Shown here: piece by piece, positions 9,089-20,998 of the stretch
Layout: each line of letters opens with the position of its first letter
How positions within the stretch are numbered: the stretch's first letter is position 1
Source: Meconema thalassinum
Lineage: Eukaryota > Arthropoda > Insecta > Orthoptera > Tettigoniidae
DNA length: 64,000 bases
Direction of reading: 5' to 3'
Assembly: GCA_946902985.2 (NCBI GenBank)
Contig: OX336398.1
Coordinates: forward strand, 230,665,556 to 230,729,555
Program-made: the position numbers and the translations under genes
Notes under the pieces: model-generated
The model's database searches: none
Seen by the model: only the letters and a program-made list of their open reading frames with translations
What the model was told of the DNA's origin: nothing

Positions 9089-11979
9089 TGGTGTATTCTT
9101 TGAATACACGGTACGAGAGATATAATGTCTATTGCTCTTTGCATGTTCATTTTTTCCTTCCTCCTTGCCAAACACCAACAGTGATCATCTGTTTTCTCCT
9201 TGTTGGGCATGTCTCTTATGTCTTCATAAGTATGTTTCAGATATATAACTTCTGTGATCCACCTAGCGTCATCTAGTAGCAAACCTCTGAAGCTACTCAA
9301 TTCCTCATCGTGCAAGAGGACTTACTTATCTATTTGGCTACCAGATCTCGTTACCATCGTCAGCTATTTTCTCCTTGAGCAAGAGGACTACGTCTACTTC
9401 TTTACTCACCATGCTGCGCTAGTATCATCTATCAACTCCTTGAAGACCAGCTCAGCAAGAGAAGATCAATTTTTTGTTGTAATGTTGGCTATGTTTATAT
9501 TTTCTCCTTTTGTCTCCTACCCCCCTCTCTTTCCCCTTTTTCTTGGACCCTCCGTGCTCCGCTGAGCTTCACCTCACTTCTCAGTCGGCAGTTGACTTGA
9601 TCAGTCAGGGCTCATCTAGAGCCGGTCTCCTCAAACCAAGAGACACTCTCTACGTTCTACGCCATGTTGGCGCATTAAGCATCAGTGAGGAACTTCACCT
9701 TCGCTATGCAACAAAGATAAGTACCTTCTTCAAAGTTTTAACCTCATCTTCATGGTTTTAACTTCCTCGTGTTTTAACTATCTTTCATAGGCAGTGTGAA
9801 ATTACTTATTTTGGGGCAAAATCATCCTCCGCGGGATTTTCCATGTTGAGCTTTTGTTTAATCAAGCTGATCTTAGTGAAAAGCAGCATTTCTTATGCTC
9901 GTCAAATGAGAAATCTTCTCACTACGTGGGATATTATCTAATACCCACTGTCTATAACTTACAAAGCAAGTTCCTCCGCTGGATTTACATTAGCCCCATT
10001 TTACTACTAAGATTGTTCTGGAACTTTCCAGATTCGGTACTCAATCTACGCGTCCTGCCGTCATGCATTTCTCACGTACTTGGGAGAATTCTGTTTAAAA
10101 CTAAATTACTACAATAGTGAATTTTCGTCCACCGCTGGAACTTTCTATGGCGCATTCAATTGTAAATCACAACTGTTTCAAGAAATAGACTCTCACCTAC
10201 ATAGTGCAATCAGTTCTTCCTATAATTGCAATAACTTTCTTTTCCATAAACTTGGTGTCTCAACAGTGAACTTTTCATATGTTTCAATGAACTATAGTGA
10301 AACCCAGTGCTTGCTCAATTTTTCTACCGCGTCGCGATCGTCCGCTTATATTCAAATAAGGCCATGAACACTTTCCTTAATTCCCATTTCTCTTTCCTAA
10401 ACCTTTCACTAACAATCTGCAATAAATTTTCAATCTAGGTCTATTTCAATAAGGTGTCATTCTAAGAAGTGCCCTTCCATTTTTGTTGGTTTATCATTAA
10501 GTATCTCTGTATAATCTTTGTGACACGTGTCCAGCACACGTTTAAAACTTACATTGTTCCTCCCTTCAAAAGCAGGGAAAACAATTCTCTCAACTCTTGA
10601 GTGAGTTATTTTTTGGTCTCGCTAAATGAAAACTGCCTCATTTGACTGGCGAGTCTTATTCAAAGTATCAGAGGTCTAGAACCTTCCTTCTGATTAACTT
10701 TTCAGGTTCACAGTAAGTGACCTGCCCTCTTTGCATAATTCTCATATTAACTCTGTATAAATATAAGAAGTTATAGGAACTTCTATTTTATTTTTCACGT
10801 TGTTATTATTGTTATTTTCAAAGTTGTCACTTTCTCTAGAACATTCTCTCCAGAATTTCTTAAGGTGCACTTTTTGTACTTCAATTCACGTTCAAGCTTT
10901 AATTATTTTATTGTTCATTTGTTCAAATCTTATAAAGATTTTAGAAACATGTAAGGTTTGAAACCTTGTAAATTGTCAATTGCCTGGAGCAACCGTTTAA
11001 TGTAGAGAGGTCTGCGACCCTATTTATTAAAAAGTTCAAATTAACTATGTTAATTAAAATTATATTACATAATTGTTAATTTCCTCAAACTTTTTCTAAT
11101 TGTAAAATAAACAAATCTTTTACCTTTGCTTTTTCATTTTCGAATATAAAGTTTAGGCAAAATCCTGTCTTCCTTGACTCTCCTCACTCAATGATATTAA
11201 AATCTTTAATAGGGCTTTCACCATTTGTTGCATTTGAGCAAGAACTCTTAATTTTCACCTTACTAAAGTTCTTCTTAGCGATAATAGCTAATTCTAATTG
11301 GCCAGTAAGGCAAGTAAAGTTCGCTAAGCCAACTACCTGCTTGTGGAGACCCTCTCCGAAAACTTATGGTCAATTTTCTAAAAAATAAGTGTTTCCTTTT
11401 GTCTAAACTTTTAGCCGGCTCCTCGCTGAGTAAAAGCTTAGCCATTGCCCAATGCAACCATTGGTTCATTTACCAAGATTGCCCAATAAGGCATAATCTT
11501 TTATTATATTCCTTCTTAGAGATACTTGGTCGCCTTTACAGGAACTCCATAATTTTGGAAATTGAAAATACCCAACCTGAGTTAAATCATTGGCATTCTT
11601 CGAATTACTTTGTAAAACCTAATTTCCTTGAGAAAACATACAGTAAATTTGTTCCTCTAAGTCTTGCCAGACCATCACCCTTCCCCATAGTACTTTTATA
11701 CATGCTCGGGAGGAAATGTACTAAAGCCTCTCTCTTGCAAACCGCCCAAGTCTTAGCTGCGGTTCCCGTTAGCCTCGACCAAGCTCGTACCTACTTTAGG
11801 TATCCTAGAGTTAATTTCCATTGGCAACCACCTTTAAGTGTGTTTTACACTAAACTTATTACTTTTGTGGGACTCTCCTCCTATTCTTCTATCCTTCTTT
11901 TCCAATCCCAAAATCTACTTCCTTCTCTTAATCATCTTCCCTTGGTGGGTGGGTTATTCCCTAACCTATAATCTACCCA
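9089..11979 (+). repeat. 3' LTR of BEL/Pao copy A (2,891 bp)
   Basis: Seen: same length as the 5' LTR with two substitutions found. It starts 39 bases after the pol stop codon. The bases just before it (GTTTGTCCCCCCAGTA) are pyrimidine-rich, so no ordinary polypurine tract is visible on the sense strand. Confidence 0.95.
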
Positions 11980-11984
11980 ACCAT
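11980..11984. repeat. Target-site duplication of BEL copy A, right
   Basis: ACCAT directly after the 3' LTR; pairs with 595-599. Confidence 0.9.
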
Positions 11985-13129
11985 GACCATTATTAGTATG
12001 CACGCTATGTAAAGCTCCACCACATCCTTCTCTGAAACCTGCGCTATATTTGAAATGCCACCCTAAACACGCTCTAAAAATGTAATCCATATTCCCTACA
12101 TGAATGAGAATGTCAGATAAGCGTCTTGCTTTGACTCGACGCTACCCTGGACTGTGTAGCGCTGTGGCATTTCTCGGACCACATGAGCCTTTCGTTCCCG
12201 TGTGGATAGGACACTCCGGTCCAGCCAATCTTATTTGATGTTTGCACTCTGTCAGCCAACGTCATTACCAGGGCCAGGATTCTCATAACCAAAAAAAAGT
12301 TTAAAAGACGACCTATGAAATAACTGCAAAAATCCCATAAAATGACCAAAATATTTGAATGAAACTGTCATAATTTAATAACACAGAATACGGAAACAGA
12401 CTACGTCATTGTTTGTTGAAATGATTTTAATACCTACCTAATATAATGTAATTATTATTTGACAAATATGAATTATTTGCACACAAATACCTGGTTATTA
12501 TTTCAGTCTAGTGTGTCTCCAGGAAAGTGGATATTCAAAGAAATATGGATTGAACAAAGTTGTGAAGCTTCTCATGTCTTGGTATTCATCCTCACTTTCA
12601 TTTCCGTTAATATCCAGTACCATACGCAAAATAATGCCCCATAAAGCTTTAAAAGAGAGAAAATGACTCAAAACCTATACAATATTCTAACAAATTACAT
12701 AAAATGACACAATAATGGCGCAAAAAGAGAGAAATGGCCTAAATTAAAATAATTAGAAAAATGACGAAAAAATATGCATTTCTGTAATGTGGAGGCCACG
12801 AACAGGATTTGTATACAAGTTAGCAATGTCTATGGTGAACAATTTAAAAGATGACATGTCATCAGAATACGGGCCCTGTTGATAACACTGATTCCATTAT
12901 GGAAGATTCCTACAAACAGATGTCAGTATTTATTCACTTACGGGAGGTCATCGGAATATATTTATGTCACAAGGAATCTGTAAAATATTACTAAGTAAAA
13001 AAACACATTGTCCGGACAAAATACAAACGTTTGTCTATTTTCCCAATTTTGATACCGTGAAATCAATTCCATAGAACCTTCCCGGTGAAATTCGGTGATC
13101 AGCCCATTTTCAAATTCTAGCCTTTCTTC
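11985..13129. other. Intron stretch without a recognised gene
   Basis: Read on both strands: AT-rich, short chance open frames only. A stretch near 12650-12780 repeats GA-rich and AAATGAC-like words. Nothing identifiable. Confidence 0.5.
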
Positions 13130-14829
13130 ATTTTATGAAAAAACAATAACAATAGTCTTATGAGATTACATTTTGTCCGTGTGTGTGTCTGTGTGTGGAT
13201 GTGCACCCCACCCCCCTAATAACTTTTAAACGGATGGAGCGATTAAATAAAACTCGGTAAGTTCATAGAACTATCTTCTCACCAATCCAACATGGCGGCT
13301 GTGCGAAATATTTCACTGGCATTCAATATCTCCGAAACTATTACTGATATCACCCTAAAATTTTGTACGGTGATAAACGGCACTAATAGAAGTTCATCTA
13401 TGAGACTTTCAAAAACCTGTTGATTACGAAACGAACATGGTGGTCAAGTGAATTTGAAACTTTTAAATAGACTTATCTCGCGATTTAAGCATCCAAACGC
13501 AACGAAACTTGGTACAGCAAATCTTTATGCACATTGTAAGGCGCTGGCATTTAATTTAGGTCATTTGTCGACATAACCGCAAGATGGCGGTGATAAAGGG
13601 TACTATTAGAGGTTTTGCTATGAGACTTAAAATATCTGTAAAATACGAAACGAACATGGTGGCTAAGCGAAAGTGAATCATTTTTATAGACTTTTCTCGC
13701 GATTTAACCATCCGAACGCAGTGAAATATGGTACAGTAAATGTTTATACACATAGTTCACATAACCTAAAGAAGGCGGCTGTGCGAAATTTCAAAATTAA
13801 GTTTTTATCTCTTGTGTATTAATTATGCGATCGAAGTGAACGTTTGAATAATGAACCTATGCAAAAATCGACATCTAATAGTACATAACTCTATGGACCA
13901 CATAATTATATAACTCTCCAGCATGGCGACCATCCGAAATATTTAGACGGTTCTCAATATCTATTAATCTATGACAGCAATCATACTGAAATGTTGTATG
14001 TTGATAGTGACAATTGACATAAGTAGGATATATGAAAATAGGCTATTTGAGGCGTTCAGATGCAAAAAGGACATTATACACTTTTTAAAAAATTACAGGA
14101 AGAGGGAAAAACTTATAGTCACTCATATAGTTGTGCAATTCTTGATTTCTGTTCACTAACTCATTTACATTTGATGACTAAGGTTAAGCCGGCAATTTTC
14201 AGTTACAGAAATCATTAGAAGTTAACAAAAATGTATTATAAAATGGATAATGTCCCTTTTGATGGGAATGATGCAAAAAGGACATTATCCACTTTAAAAA
14301 AAAATTACAGGAACAGAAATTAACGTAAAATTACTCATATAGTAATGCAATTCTTGATTTATGTTCACTAACTCATTAACATTTGATGACAAAGTTTAAG
14401 TCTGCAATTTCCAGATACAAAAATCATAACAAGTTAACAAAAAAAAGTATTATAAAATGGATAATGTGCCCTTTGATTGGAAATGATGGATTGGATAATA
14501 TGCATTTCAAAAATAAGTTTTATTATAAAAATTACAAAATTTGCATTTGAAAACTGAATCTAACAGAAACTTTCAAATATTTAGAAGAGGAGCATCTCCA
14601 TAGCTTCGCACTGCTGCATGGATAATGTCCCTTATGCAGAAAGACGCAATATTCAATGTGTAACATAACCAGGATAATGTCCGTTTTGACGTAAAATGCT
14701 TCTACTAAATGATGAATATTTAATTCCACAAGATAGCTGTATCAAAAATTCTAATTTCACAAAAAGTGGATAATGTCCCTTTTGCATCTGAACGCCTCAT
14801 TAGTTCTTCACGGAATTACTTGTTAGGAG
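13130..14829 (+). repeat. Interspersed repeat K, copy 1, interrupted by a TIR element
   Basis: Seen: starts near CTTATGAGATTACATTTTGT, followed by a GTGTGT-rich stretch, then degenerate internal repeats built around AACATGGCGGCTGTGCGAAA and GGTACAGYAAATGTTTATAC. It ends at a hairpin TAGTTC-TTCACG-GAATTA then CTTG (14801-14822). Other copies are at 24117-24413, 26940-27977 and 50668-51474. It has no coding capacity. The hairpin end recalls Helitron-like elements but lacks the canonical CTRR end, so the class is not assigned. The 750-bp TIR element at 14049-14798 lies just before its end. Confidence 0.6.
14049..14798. mobile_element. TIR DNA element (MITE-like) with iterated motif
   Basis: Seen: 38-bp terminal inverted repeats (14049-14086 and 14761-14798; outermost GAGGCGTTCAGATGC) with two mismatches. 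The motif GGATAATGTCCCTTTTG, or its complement, recurs about eight times, in the TIRs and inside. An internal segment of about 214 bp is duplicated (compare 14060-14170 and 14272-14385). There is no transposase. It interrupts repeat K, whose uninterrupted form is visible at 27940-27975. The target duplication is ambiguous (TA or a short ATT-like one). Confidence 0.7.
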
Positions 14830-14858
14830 TGTGTGATAAGATGTGTTATTGCTTCTTC

Positions 14859-15131
14859 AGTTTAGGGGCTGCGACAACGCGGTCATGTAGCCCAAGCCGT
14901 GTGATGACTGTACTTGTCTGTGTATTATTGTAAATTGGGGATAGGATTGGGAAAGTGGTGGCTGTGGTCTTTCTTAGAGACCATCTAAGCATTTTCCTGG
15001 AATACAAGTGGGAAACCACCGGAAACCACTTCCAGAATGGTTGAGTGTACCCCGTTCCAGCCCTCAGACCACATTTAAAATTTCTTGCCTTAGCCGGCAA
15101 TCGAACCTGGACCTCTGGGGCGACATCCAAC
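14859..15131 (-). mobile_element. tRNA-derived SINE with N-type tail
   Basis: Read on the minus strand: GAGGTCCAGGTTCGATTGCC (B-box-like), a body containing GGGAACGGGGTACACTC-like and AAACCACTTCC-like words, and a 3' tail ...GCTACATGACCGCGTTGTCG followed by CAGCCCCTAAAC, shared with SINE family N. Its head end is cut by the TIR element at 15132. Confidence 0.6.
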
Positions 15132-15780
15132 ATCCATACCTGCCAACCTTACAAAACCAAAAATCAGGAGATTTATATGAAAATCGGAAAATTCAGGAGA
15201 TAAAAATAGTACGGTACATATTAATTCAATTAATTGACAAAGTATGCTTCAAAATGAATGACCTCAATAATCGTTCGGCATTTATTATCCCATTACTTTC
15301 ACTTTTATGACCATTCTTTTTAATTTTAATTTTTACTTATTTTTTTTATTTTTTTTTACATTTTACATTTTCTTGGTGTTTCTTTTTGTTCCCACGTGTT
15401 TTGAAATACCACTTTTTCCACCATATGATATAACATTGCATCCACAAAATGCAAAATAATTGTCCTTTCCTGGATTCAATCTTGCACGGAAATTGTTCCG
15501 AAATATGTTTCAAAATACAGAATTGTATTTTTCGGCCATAGTGAAGAGTCAAACACCGAGCAAAAACAGTAGAATGTGACTAAAATGTTGCAAACAAGTC
15601 AAAAAACAACCGCTTACACTAAGACAAAACCCTTTTACGAATTCAGTCACATGCATTGCCTGCGCACTACAGTATAAACAGTTCCAAAATTACAGGAATT
15701 TACAAAAATCGCGAGGATAACTTGAATAATCGTGAGGTGGGAAAAACTAATGAAAATCAGGAAAATTGGCAGGTATGGAT
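15132..15780. mobile_element. Short TIR DNA element before the neuroligin exon
   Basis: Seen: perfect 15-bp inverted ends, ATCCATACCTGCCAA at 15132-15146 and its complement at 15766-15780, followed on both inner sides by similar sequence containing AAAATCAGG-like words. 649 bp, no transposase. It splits a SINE and ends 96 bp before the exon at 15877. The target duplication is unresolved. Confidence 0.55.
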
Positions 15781-15876
15781 ATCGCAGTGTCTTGAAAGCA
15801 CTCTTCCGCTCACAGTTTAACTAAGAGGCTCCTCCTATTCACATTAATGATAATCGATTTATTTTGTTTGTTTCAG

Positions 15877-16077
15877 GTTTCCTGAATGCCAACCTGGCGC
15901 CACGGGTCAAGGCCAGGGTTGCCAACTACGGGCTGATGGATCAGATAGCGGCGCTCCATTGGGTGCAGCAGAACATCGTCCACTTTGGCGGGGATCCTAG
16001 TAACGTCACTTTATTAGGTCACGGTACTGGGGCAGCCTGTATTCACTTCCTGATGACGTCACCCACAGTAGTGGCAG
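15877..16077 (+). CDS. Nlg: Neuroligin internal exon (alpha/beta-hydrolase core, nucleophile-elbow region)
   Basis: Seen: the exon is bounded by an acceptor (pyrimidine-rich tract ending TTTCAG at 15871-15876) and a donor (GCAG then GTAAGT at 16078). It has 201 bp, begins with the last two bases of a split Gly codon and ends with one base of the next split Gly codon (phase 1 on both sides). The protein starts [20 protein letters not shown] and continues through [13 protein letters not shown] and [15 protein letters not shown] to [11 protein letters not shown]. Known: this is the most conserved part of the cholinesterase-like ectodomain of neuroligins, postsynaptic adhesion proteins that bind neurexin outside the cell. 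In true esterases the elbow reads GESAG. Here GHGTG lacks the serine, as in neuroligins, so the protein should not be an enzyme. Which insect neuroligin paralogue this is cannot be decided. The exon is immediately followed by a satellite in the intron. Confidence 0.95.
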
Positions 16078-16105
16078 GTAAGTGTCTCATTAGTAAAAAG
16101 AACCC

Positions 16106-17482
16106 TGCGCGGATAAACAAAACGTTATCCGCCCAGCCCCGCATCCGCACAACTGTTATCAGCATCCGCCCCACATCCGCACGACTGTTATCCGCATCCG
16201 CCCGACATCCGCACGACTGTTATCCGCATCCGCCCCACATCCACACGACTGTTATCCGCATCCACCCCGCATCCACACGACTGTTATCCGCTTCCGCACG
16301 ACTGTTATCCGCATCCGCCCCATATCGGCGCGACTGTTATCCGCATCCGCCCCGCATCCACACGACTGTTATCCGCATCCACCCCGCATCCACACGACTG
16401 TTATCCGCATCCGCCCCATATCAGCGCGACTGTTATCCGCATCCGCCCCGCATCCGCACAACTGTTATCAGCATCCGCCCCGCATCCACACGACTGTTAT
16501 CCACATCCGCCCCGCATCCGCACGACTGTTATCCGCATCCGCCCCGCATCCACACGACTGTTATCCGCATCCGCCCCGCATCCGCACAACTGTTATCAGC
16601 ATCCGCCCCACATCCGCACGACAGTTATCCACATCCGCCCCGCATGCGCACGACTGTTATCCGCATCCGCCCCACATCCGCACGACAGATATCCACATCC
16701 GCCCCGCATGCGCACGACTGTTATCCGCATCCGCCCCGCATCCACACGACTGTTATCCGCATCCGCCCCATATCGGCGCGACTGTTATCCGCATCCGCCC
16801 CGCATCCGCACAACTGTTATCAGCATCCGCCCCACATCCGCACGACAGTTATCCGCATCCGCCCCGCATGCGCACGACTGTTATCCGCATCCGCCCCACA
16901 TCCGCACGACTGTTATCCACATCCGCACCGCATCCGCACGACTGTTATCCACATCCGCCCCACATGCGCACGACAGTTATCCACATCCGCCCCGCATGCG
17001 CACGACTGTTATCCGCATCCGCCCCACATCCGCACGACTGTTATCCACATCCGCACCGCATCCGCACGACTGTTATCCACATCCGCCCCACATGCGCACG
17101 ACAGTTATCCACATCCGCCCCGCATGCGCACGACTGTTATCCGCATCCGCCCCACATCCGCACGACTGTTATCCACATCCGCACCGCATCCGCACGACTG
17201 TTATCCACATCCGCCCCACATCCGCACGACAGATATCCACATCCGCCCCGCATGCGCACGACTGTTATCCGCATCCGCCCCACATCCGCACGACTGTTAT
17301 CCGCATCCGCACGACTGTTATCCGCATCCGCCCCACATCCGCACGACTGTTATCCGCATCCGCACGACTGTTATCCACATCCGCCCCACTTAGCACAACT
17401 GTTATCCACATCCGCACCGCATCCGCACAACTGTTATCCACATCCGCCCCACATCCACACGACTGTTATCCGCATCTTGACA
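16106..17482. repeat. 32-bp satellite, about 42 units, beside a splice donor
   Basis: Seen: tandem units of 32 bp containing CATCCGCACGACTGTTATCC then GCATCCGCCCCA, from roughly 16136 (degenerate from 16106) to 17476. Some units are 21 bp (11-bp deletions, for example near 16286 and 17301). Variants TTATCCAC/TTATCCGC, CATGCGC and ACAGTT recur in the same order about every 128 bp (near 16898, 17026, 17154), a four-unit higher-order repeat. It is GC-rich in an AT-rich intron. Since 32 is not a multiple of 3, all three forward frames read the same words, and none meets a stop for hundreds of bases. The long open frames here are therefore a by-product of the repeat. A degenerate single unit remains near 17815-17840. 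Confidence 0.9.
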
Positions 17483-18183
17483 TTACAATAACATTCCTAG
17501 ATAAGTCATAAAGTATTAAAGCCACACCTTTACACATTTGAGGCGAAAGTCTTTCCCCTAGGCTATGTATGCCATGTGCTATGATTAACATGAATGTTAT
17601 TACGGCCAGAATTGCAACCCATTTCTGTTAGGAGTGTTAATTATGCTTAATGACATAATTTGAATGAGATTAGCGTAAATCATCATCTTACACTTGTCAT
17701 GAAAAACTATAGGCTAACGGTAAAATATGACAGGCTATGTGATCAACATCCGGGTCATAATAATGATATTCAACAAGTTCGGATTGCATTCTAAAAACTA
17801 TCCGCAAATGTACTCCAAACATTATCCGCTATCCGCACAGAGCTTTACTTACTATATACGAACTACAGTATGGCCCAGAATAAAGTACACCGAAATAAAG
17901 TATTGATTTAAGTTGAGAATACAAGTTATCAACATAAGATATGTTCCAGATAGGATTCATCCAACTTAAGTTATCTGTCGGTTGTCAAACTATTGTGTCT
18001 CTGGAAATGGAATGGTTTACACAATAATGCATAGACATTAATTATTATCTCCAAAACAACGAAACATATGCGATTTGACTCCGTATAATTATTTCGTCCA
18101 CTCGGCTTCTTAGATCGTTCTCCCAATCCCATAATTTTTATGCTACTTTTCACATTTTTTAATAATAATAATAATAATAATAA
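17483..18183. other. Intron stretch without a recognised gene
   Basis: AT-rich. It contains the satellite remnant near 17815-17840 and a short (AAT)n run at 18160-18190 directly before the LINE. Nothing else seen. Confidence 0.5.
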
Positions 18184-18190
18184 TTATAAT

Positions 18191-19860
18191 AATGTGCTCG
18201 TCAATCCAGACTCAAATTCACCAACTAGGGAAGAAATCAAGCAGATCATTCACTCACTTAAGAACAATAAAGCACCAGGTGAGGATTCAATAGTTGCCGA
18301 ACTCTGGAAATACGCAGGTGAAAAACCAGTCGACAAGCTAACGGATATCATCCGGGAGATTTGGGAAACAGAGAAACTGCCCAGTGATTGGACATCGGCC
18401 CTAATCCATCCCCTGCACAAGAAAGGTGATAAATCGGACGTAAACAACTATCGTGGCGTATCACTCCTCTCGATAACATACAAGATATTCGCGAAAGCGC
18501 TTCAAACGAGAGCGGAAGCACAGCTCGATCAACACCTGGGCGAATACCAAGGTGGAATTCGAAAGGGGCGCTCTTATGTTGAGCAAATCATGAATCTAAA
18601 ATCAAATCTATCGTACATGAATCTGAGAAGTAAGAAATTTGTTGTGACTTTTGTTGAATTCAAGAAGGCTTACGACTCGCTGGATCGAAGTACCCTGATC
18701 CAGGTTTTAAGAGAATTTGGTTTAGATAATAAGACAAGAGCAATCATTCACTAATCCCTATTGGATACGGCTTCCTAAGTGAAATTCAGGGAAGAGATTT
18801 CTGAATCCTTCGCAATACGGACAGGGGTGAGACAGGGAGATGGGCTCTCGCCTCTTTTATTCAACTGTGTTCTTGAGAAAGTTATTCGAGAATGGCGTAA
18901 ATAATTGTGTAAGGATGGTATAGAGAATGGGGTCAGACTAGGTTGTAAGAACAAAAACCTGACAATCGACTGTTTAGCTTTCGCAGATGATGTTGCAATT
19001 TTCTCTAATTCTCTTGACACAGCCACACAACAAATCAATCAATTACAGGTGCAAGCAGCAAAGGCAGGTCTTCAGATTTCGTTTGAGAAAACGCAGTTTA
19101 TAACGAACATCAATTCGGAACCCAGAGAACTTACGGTGAATGGAGGACAAATAACACAGGTAGAGAAATTCAAATACCTGGGTGAATGGATTGAGCCCAA
19201 CATTCGTGAAAAGGAAGCCTTCGTGGCACGGATTAACAAAATGGAAATGGCTTACCATTTAACCAAAGACATTTACAAATCACGATCAATGTCCTTCAAG
19301 ACCAAACTGCGGCCTTCGTTACCGTTATTCGCCCGGAGGCGTTATATTCATCAGAATGCCTGGCGATGAATAAGAAAGGCCTGGCAGAACAACTCGAAGC
19401 CAAAGAGAGGAAGATTATGAGAAAGATCTTGGGCCCGGTCAAGGAACGAGGAGAGTATAGAAGACGACACAACGATGAACTCTGTCTACATGTGGAGAAA
19501 ATAACGGACACCATTCGCAAAAGAAGACTCTCCTTTTATGGCCATTTAACACGAATGAACTCCGGAAGATTGTCCAATCGAATCTGTGCCTACTTTGTGG
19601 GAAAGAAAACCAAAGGGATCTGGTTTACAGAGGTGGAAAAAGACCTACAAGAAGTGGGGATATCACATGAGGACATCTTGGGACGTGACTCTTTGAAGAA
19701 GAAACTTGGGGAGTTACAGAGTTTTCAGCCAAAACCTATATTGAAAACCGGCAAGAAGTGGACCGAAGAACGAAGGGAAGCTCACCGAAGAAGAATGCGC
19801 GAATACTGGGCCAATGTGAAAGAACGAGGGCAAAGGCAGTTGAAATAACGTGGTGCATAG
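18191..19860 (+). pseudogene. Non-LTR retrotransposon (LINE) reverse transcriptase, decayed
   Basis: Seen: pieces of one reverse transcriptase in successive frames. 18191-18754 has NNKAPGEDSIVAELWKY, NNYRGVSLLSITYKIF, EYQGGIRKGRS and FVEFKKAYDSLD, ending in a stop. 18905-19369 has CLAFADDVAIFSN (motif C, FADD intact) and FKYLGEWIEPN. 19366-19848 is the C-terminal part (MNKKGLAEQLEAKERK to WANVKERGQRQLK). In motif A the catalytic Asp is replaced by Glu (FVEF where FVDF is usual). A stop and at least two frameshifts break the gene. The endonuclease half is missing (5' truncated at the AAT run). The 3' end runs into an A/TA-rich tail at 19876-19892. The clade is not assigned. Confidence 0.85.
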
Positions 19861-19894
19861 ACGACCGAAACGATTTAAAAAAAATATATATATA

Positions 19895-20259
19895 GTATGG
19901 CCTCGGGTGCCTGGTGCAAGCTTTGTAATTTGACACCCAGAGGGTAACTTGCATGTCGAATTTCGTTGTTCCTTCAATCACTATGAAAGTCAAGGAGGTT
20001 AGATACCTAAGCTCCTTGAACACTATAGCGCTTTCTAGTAGAGAAATGAGGAACTTTGTGTTGGAGGAAACTCCCGAGATTAATTTTGCCATAATGAACA
20101 CGGCCTACTGAGTTCAAATGTGTTCTTTGACATGTCAACATCGTATGACATGCGTGTCGTATTTTTGCCGCCTTTCAAAAGTCACTTACCACGGCCAGGA
20201 TCGAACCTGCAAGCTTGGGGTTAGTAGACCGACAAGCTATCCACTCACCCGCCGTGGCA
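19895..20259 (-). mobile_element. SINE family A, copy 2
   Basis: Same 365-bp unit and orientation as 141-510; tRNA-like head at the right (complement of CACTCACCCGCCGTGGC). It follows the tail of the LINE and abuts repeat L. Confidence 0.75.
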
Positions 20260-20998
20260 AAAATGAGGAATAAGTAGACTTATGAGATCGATCCGGGAAA
20301 ATGTGTGTCCGTCTGTCTGTCGATCTGTCTGCCCTTCTGTCTGTCTGTCTGTCTGTCTGTGTGCGTGTGTGTGTCCCCCTATCTATAAAAAGGCATCCAA
20401 CGTTTAGAATGAAGCACTGGTTAGATAGGGATATTCTTCTCTCTTTCTGTTGCACGCGAGACATGTATGACGCTGTCATTTTCTAGCACCCCACTGTTGC
20501 CATATCATTCAAAAAATTTTCTTTGTCGAAAAAACAGCATATTCGGATAAAACTATGTTTTGCCGATCTTTTTTGTCCTATATTAGAATTACGTAAACTT
20601 GATAGAAATGCTAGAAAAATTAGATATCCATATTTTTTAAGAAACTATAAACTGAGTCCCCTTTTTAGTAAAATCGATCTTATATCATGTTGCATTGACT
20701 TTGTGATGCCTGTTTTTCACACACATGTAGCTAAATGTGCCGTCTTGATGATGGATTATTGAAATATTTTATACTGGCAATATTAAAATTTTCATGTAGG
20801 TAAAACTTCTGAATATTCTCTCATAACCGCATAGCTGCAATGAAAAAGTTCGTATGCTGCCAACTTTTCTATTTTTAAAGATAACCATGTCATGTCAGTT
20901 TGAGAGTTGTAGAAGAATGTAGGAAGAAGTTTTCTACCTGCTTACCCAGAGTGTAGGTTTAATTGTTTACACAGGCCGGCCTGTTCATTGACCGCGGA

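Larger units (their letters stand above)
600..11979 (+). mobile_element. BEL/Pao LTR retrotransposon, copy A, complete and young
   Basis: Seen: 11,380 bp bounded by two directly repeated 2,891-bp LTRs (600-3490 and 9089-11979, constant offset 8,489) and flanked by the 5-bp duplication ACCAT (595-599 and 11980-11984). LTRs begin TG and end CA. Inside are a primer site, gag and pol with the BEL/Pao order gag, protease, reverse transcriptase, RNase H, integrase. Line-by-line comparison showed two LTR differences (1270 against 9759, 3037 against 11526), so the insertion is recent. The polyprotein is interrupted between gag and pol (see those entries). The LTRs are several times longer than the few hundred bases usual for BEL/Pao. 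Confidence 0.95.
1..15876 (+). other. Nlg: 3' part of the preceding neuroligin intron (phase 1)
   Basis: Seen: the acceptor at 15876 closes an intron whose donor lies left of the window, so it is longer than 15.8 kb. It contains the BEL/Pao copy A and several smaller repeats. No other host exon was recognised. Confidence 0.85.

Noticed and set aside
15864..17393. A 509-codon open frame and two overlapping long frames over the 32-bp satellite
   Set aside because: Only the first 67 codons are a real exon, which ends at a clear splice donor. The rest is open because a 32-bp repeat without stop words reads the same in all frames.
16500..17450. Many TTATCCACA words resembling bacterial DnaA boxes
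   Set aside because: They are a variant of the satellite unit in an insect intron; there is no replication-origin context.
16106..17482. CRISPR-like regular repeats
   Set aside because: Units are directly tandem with no spacers, and there are no cas genes.
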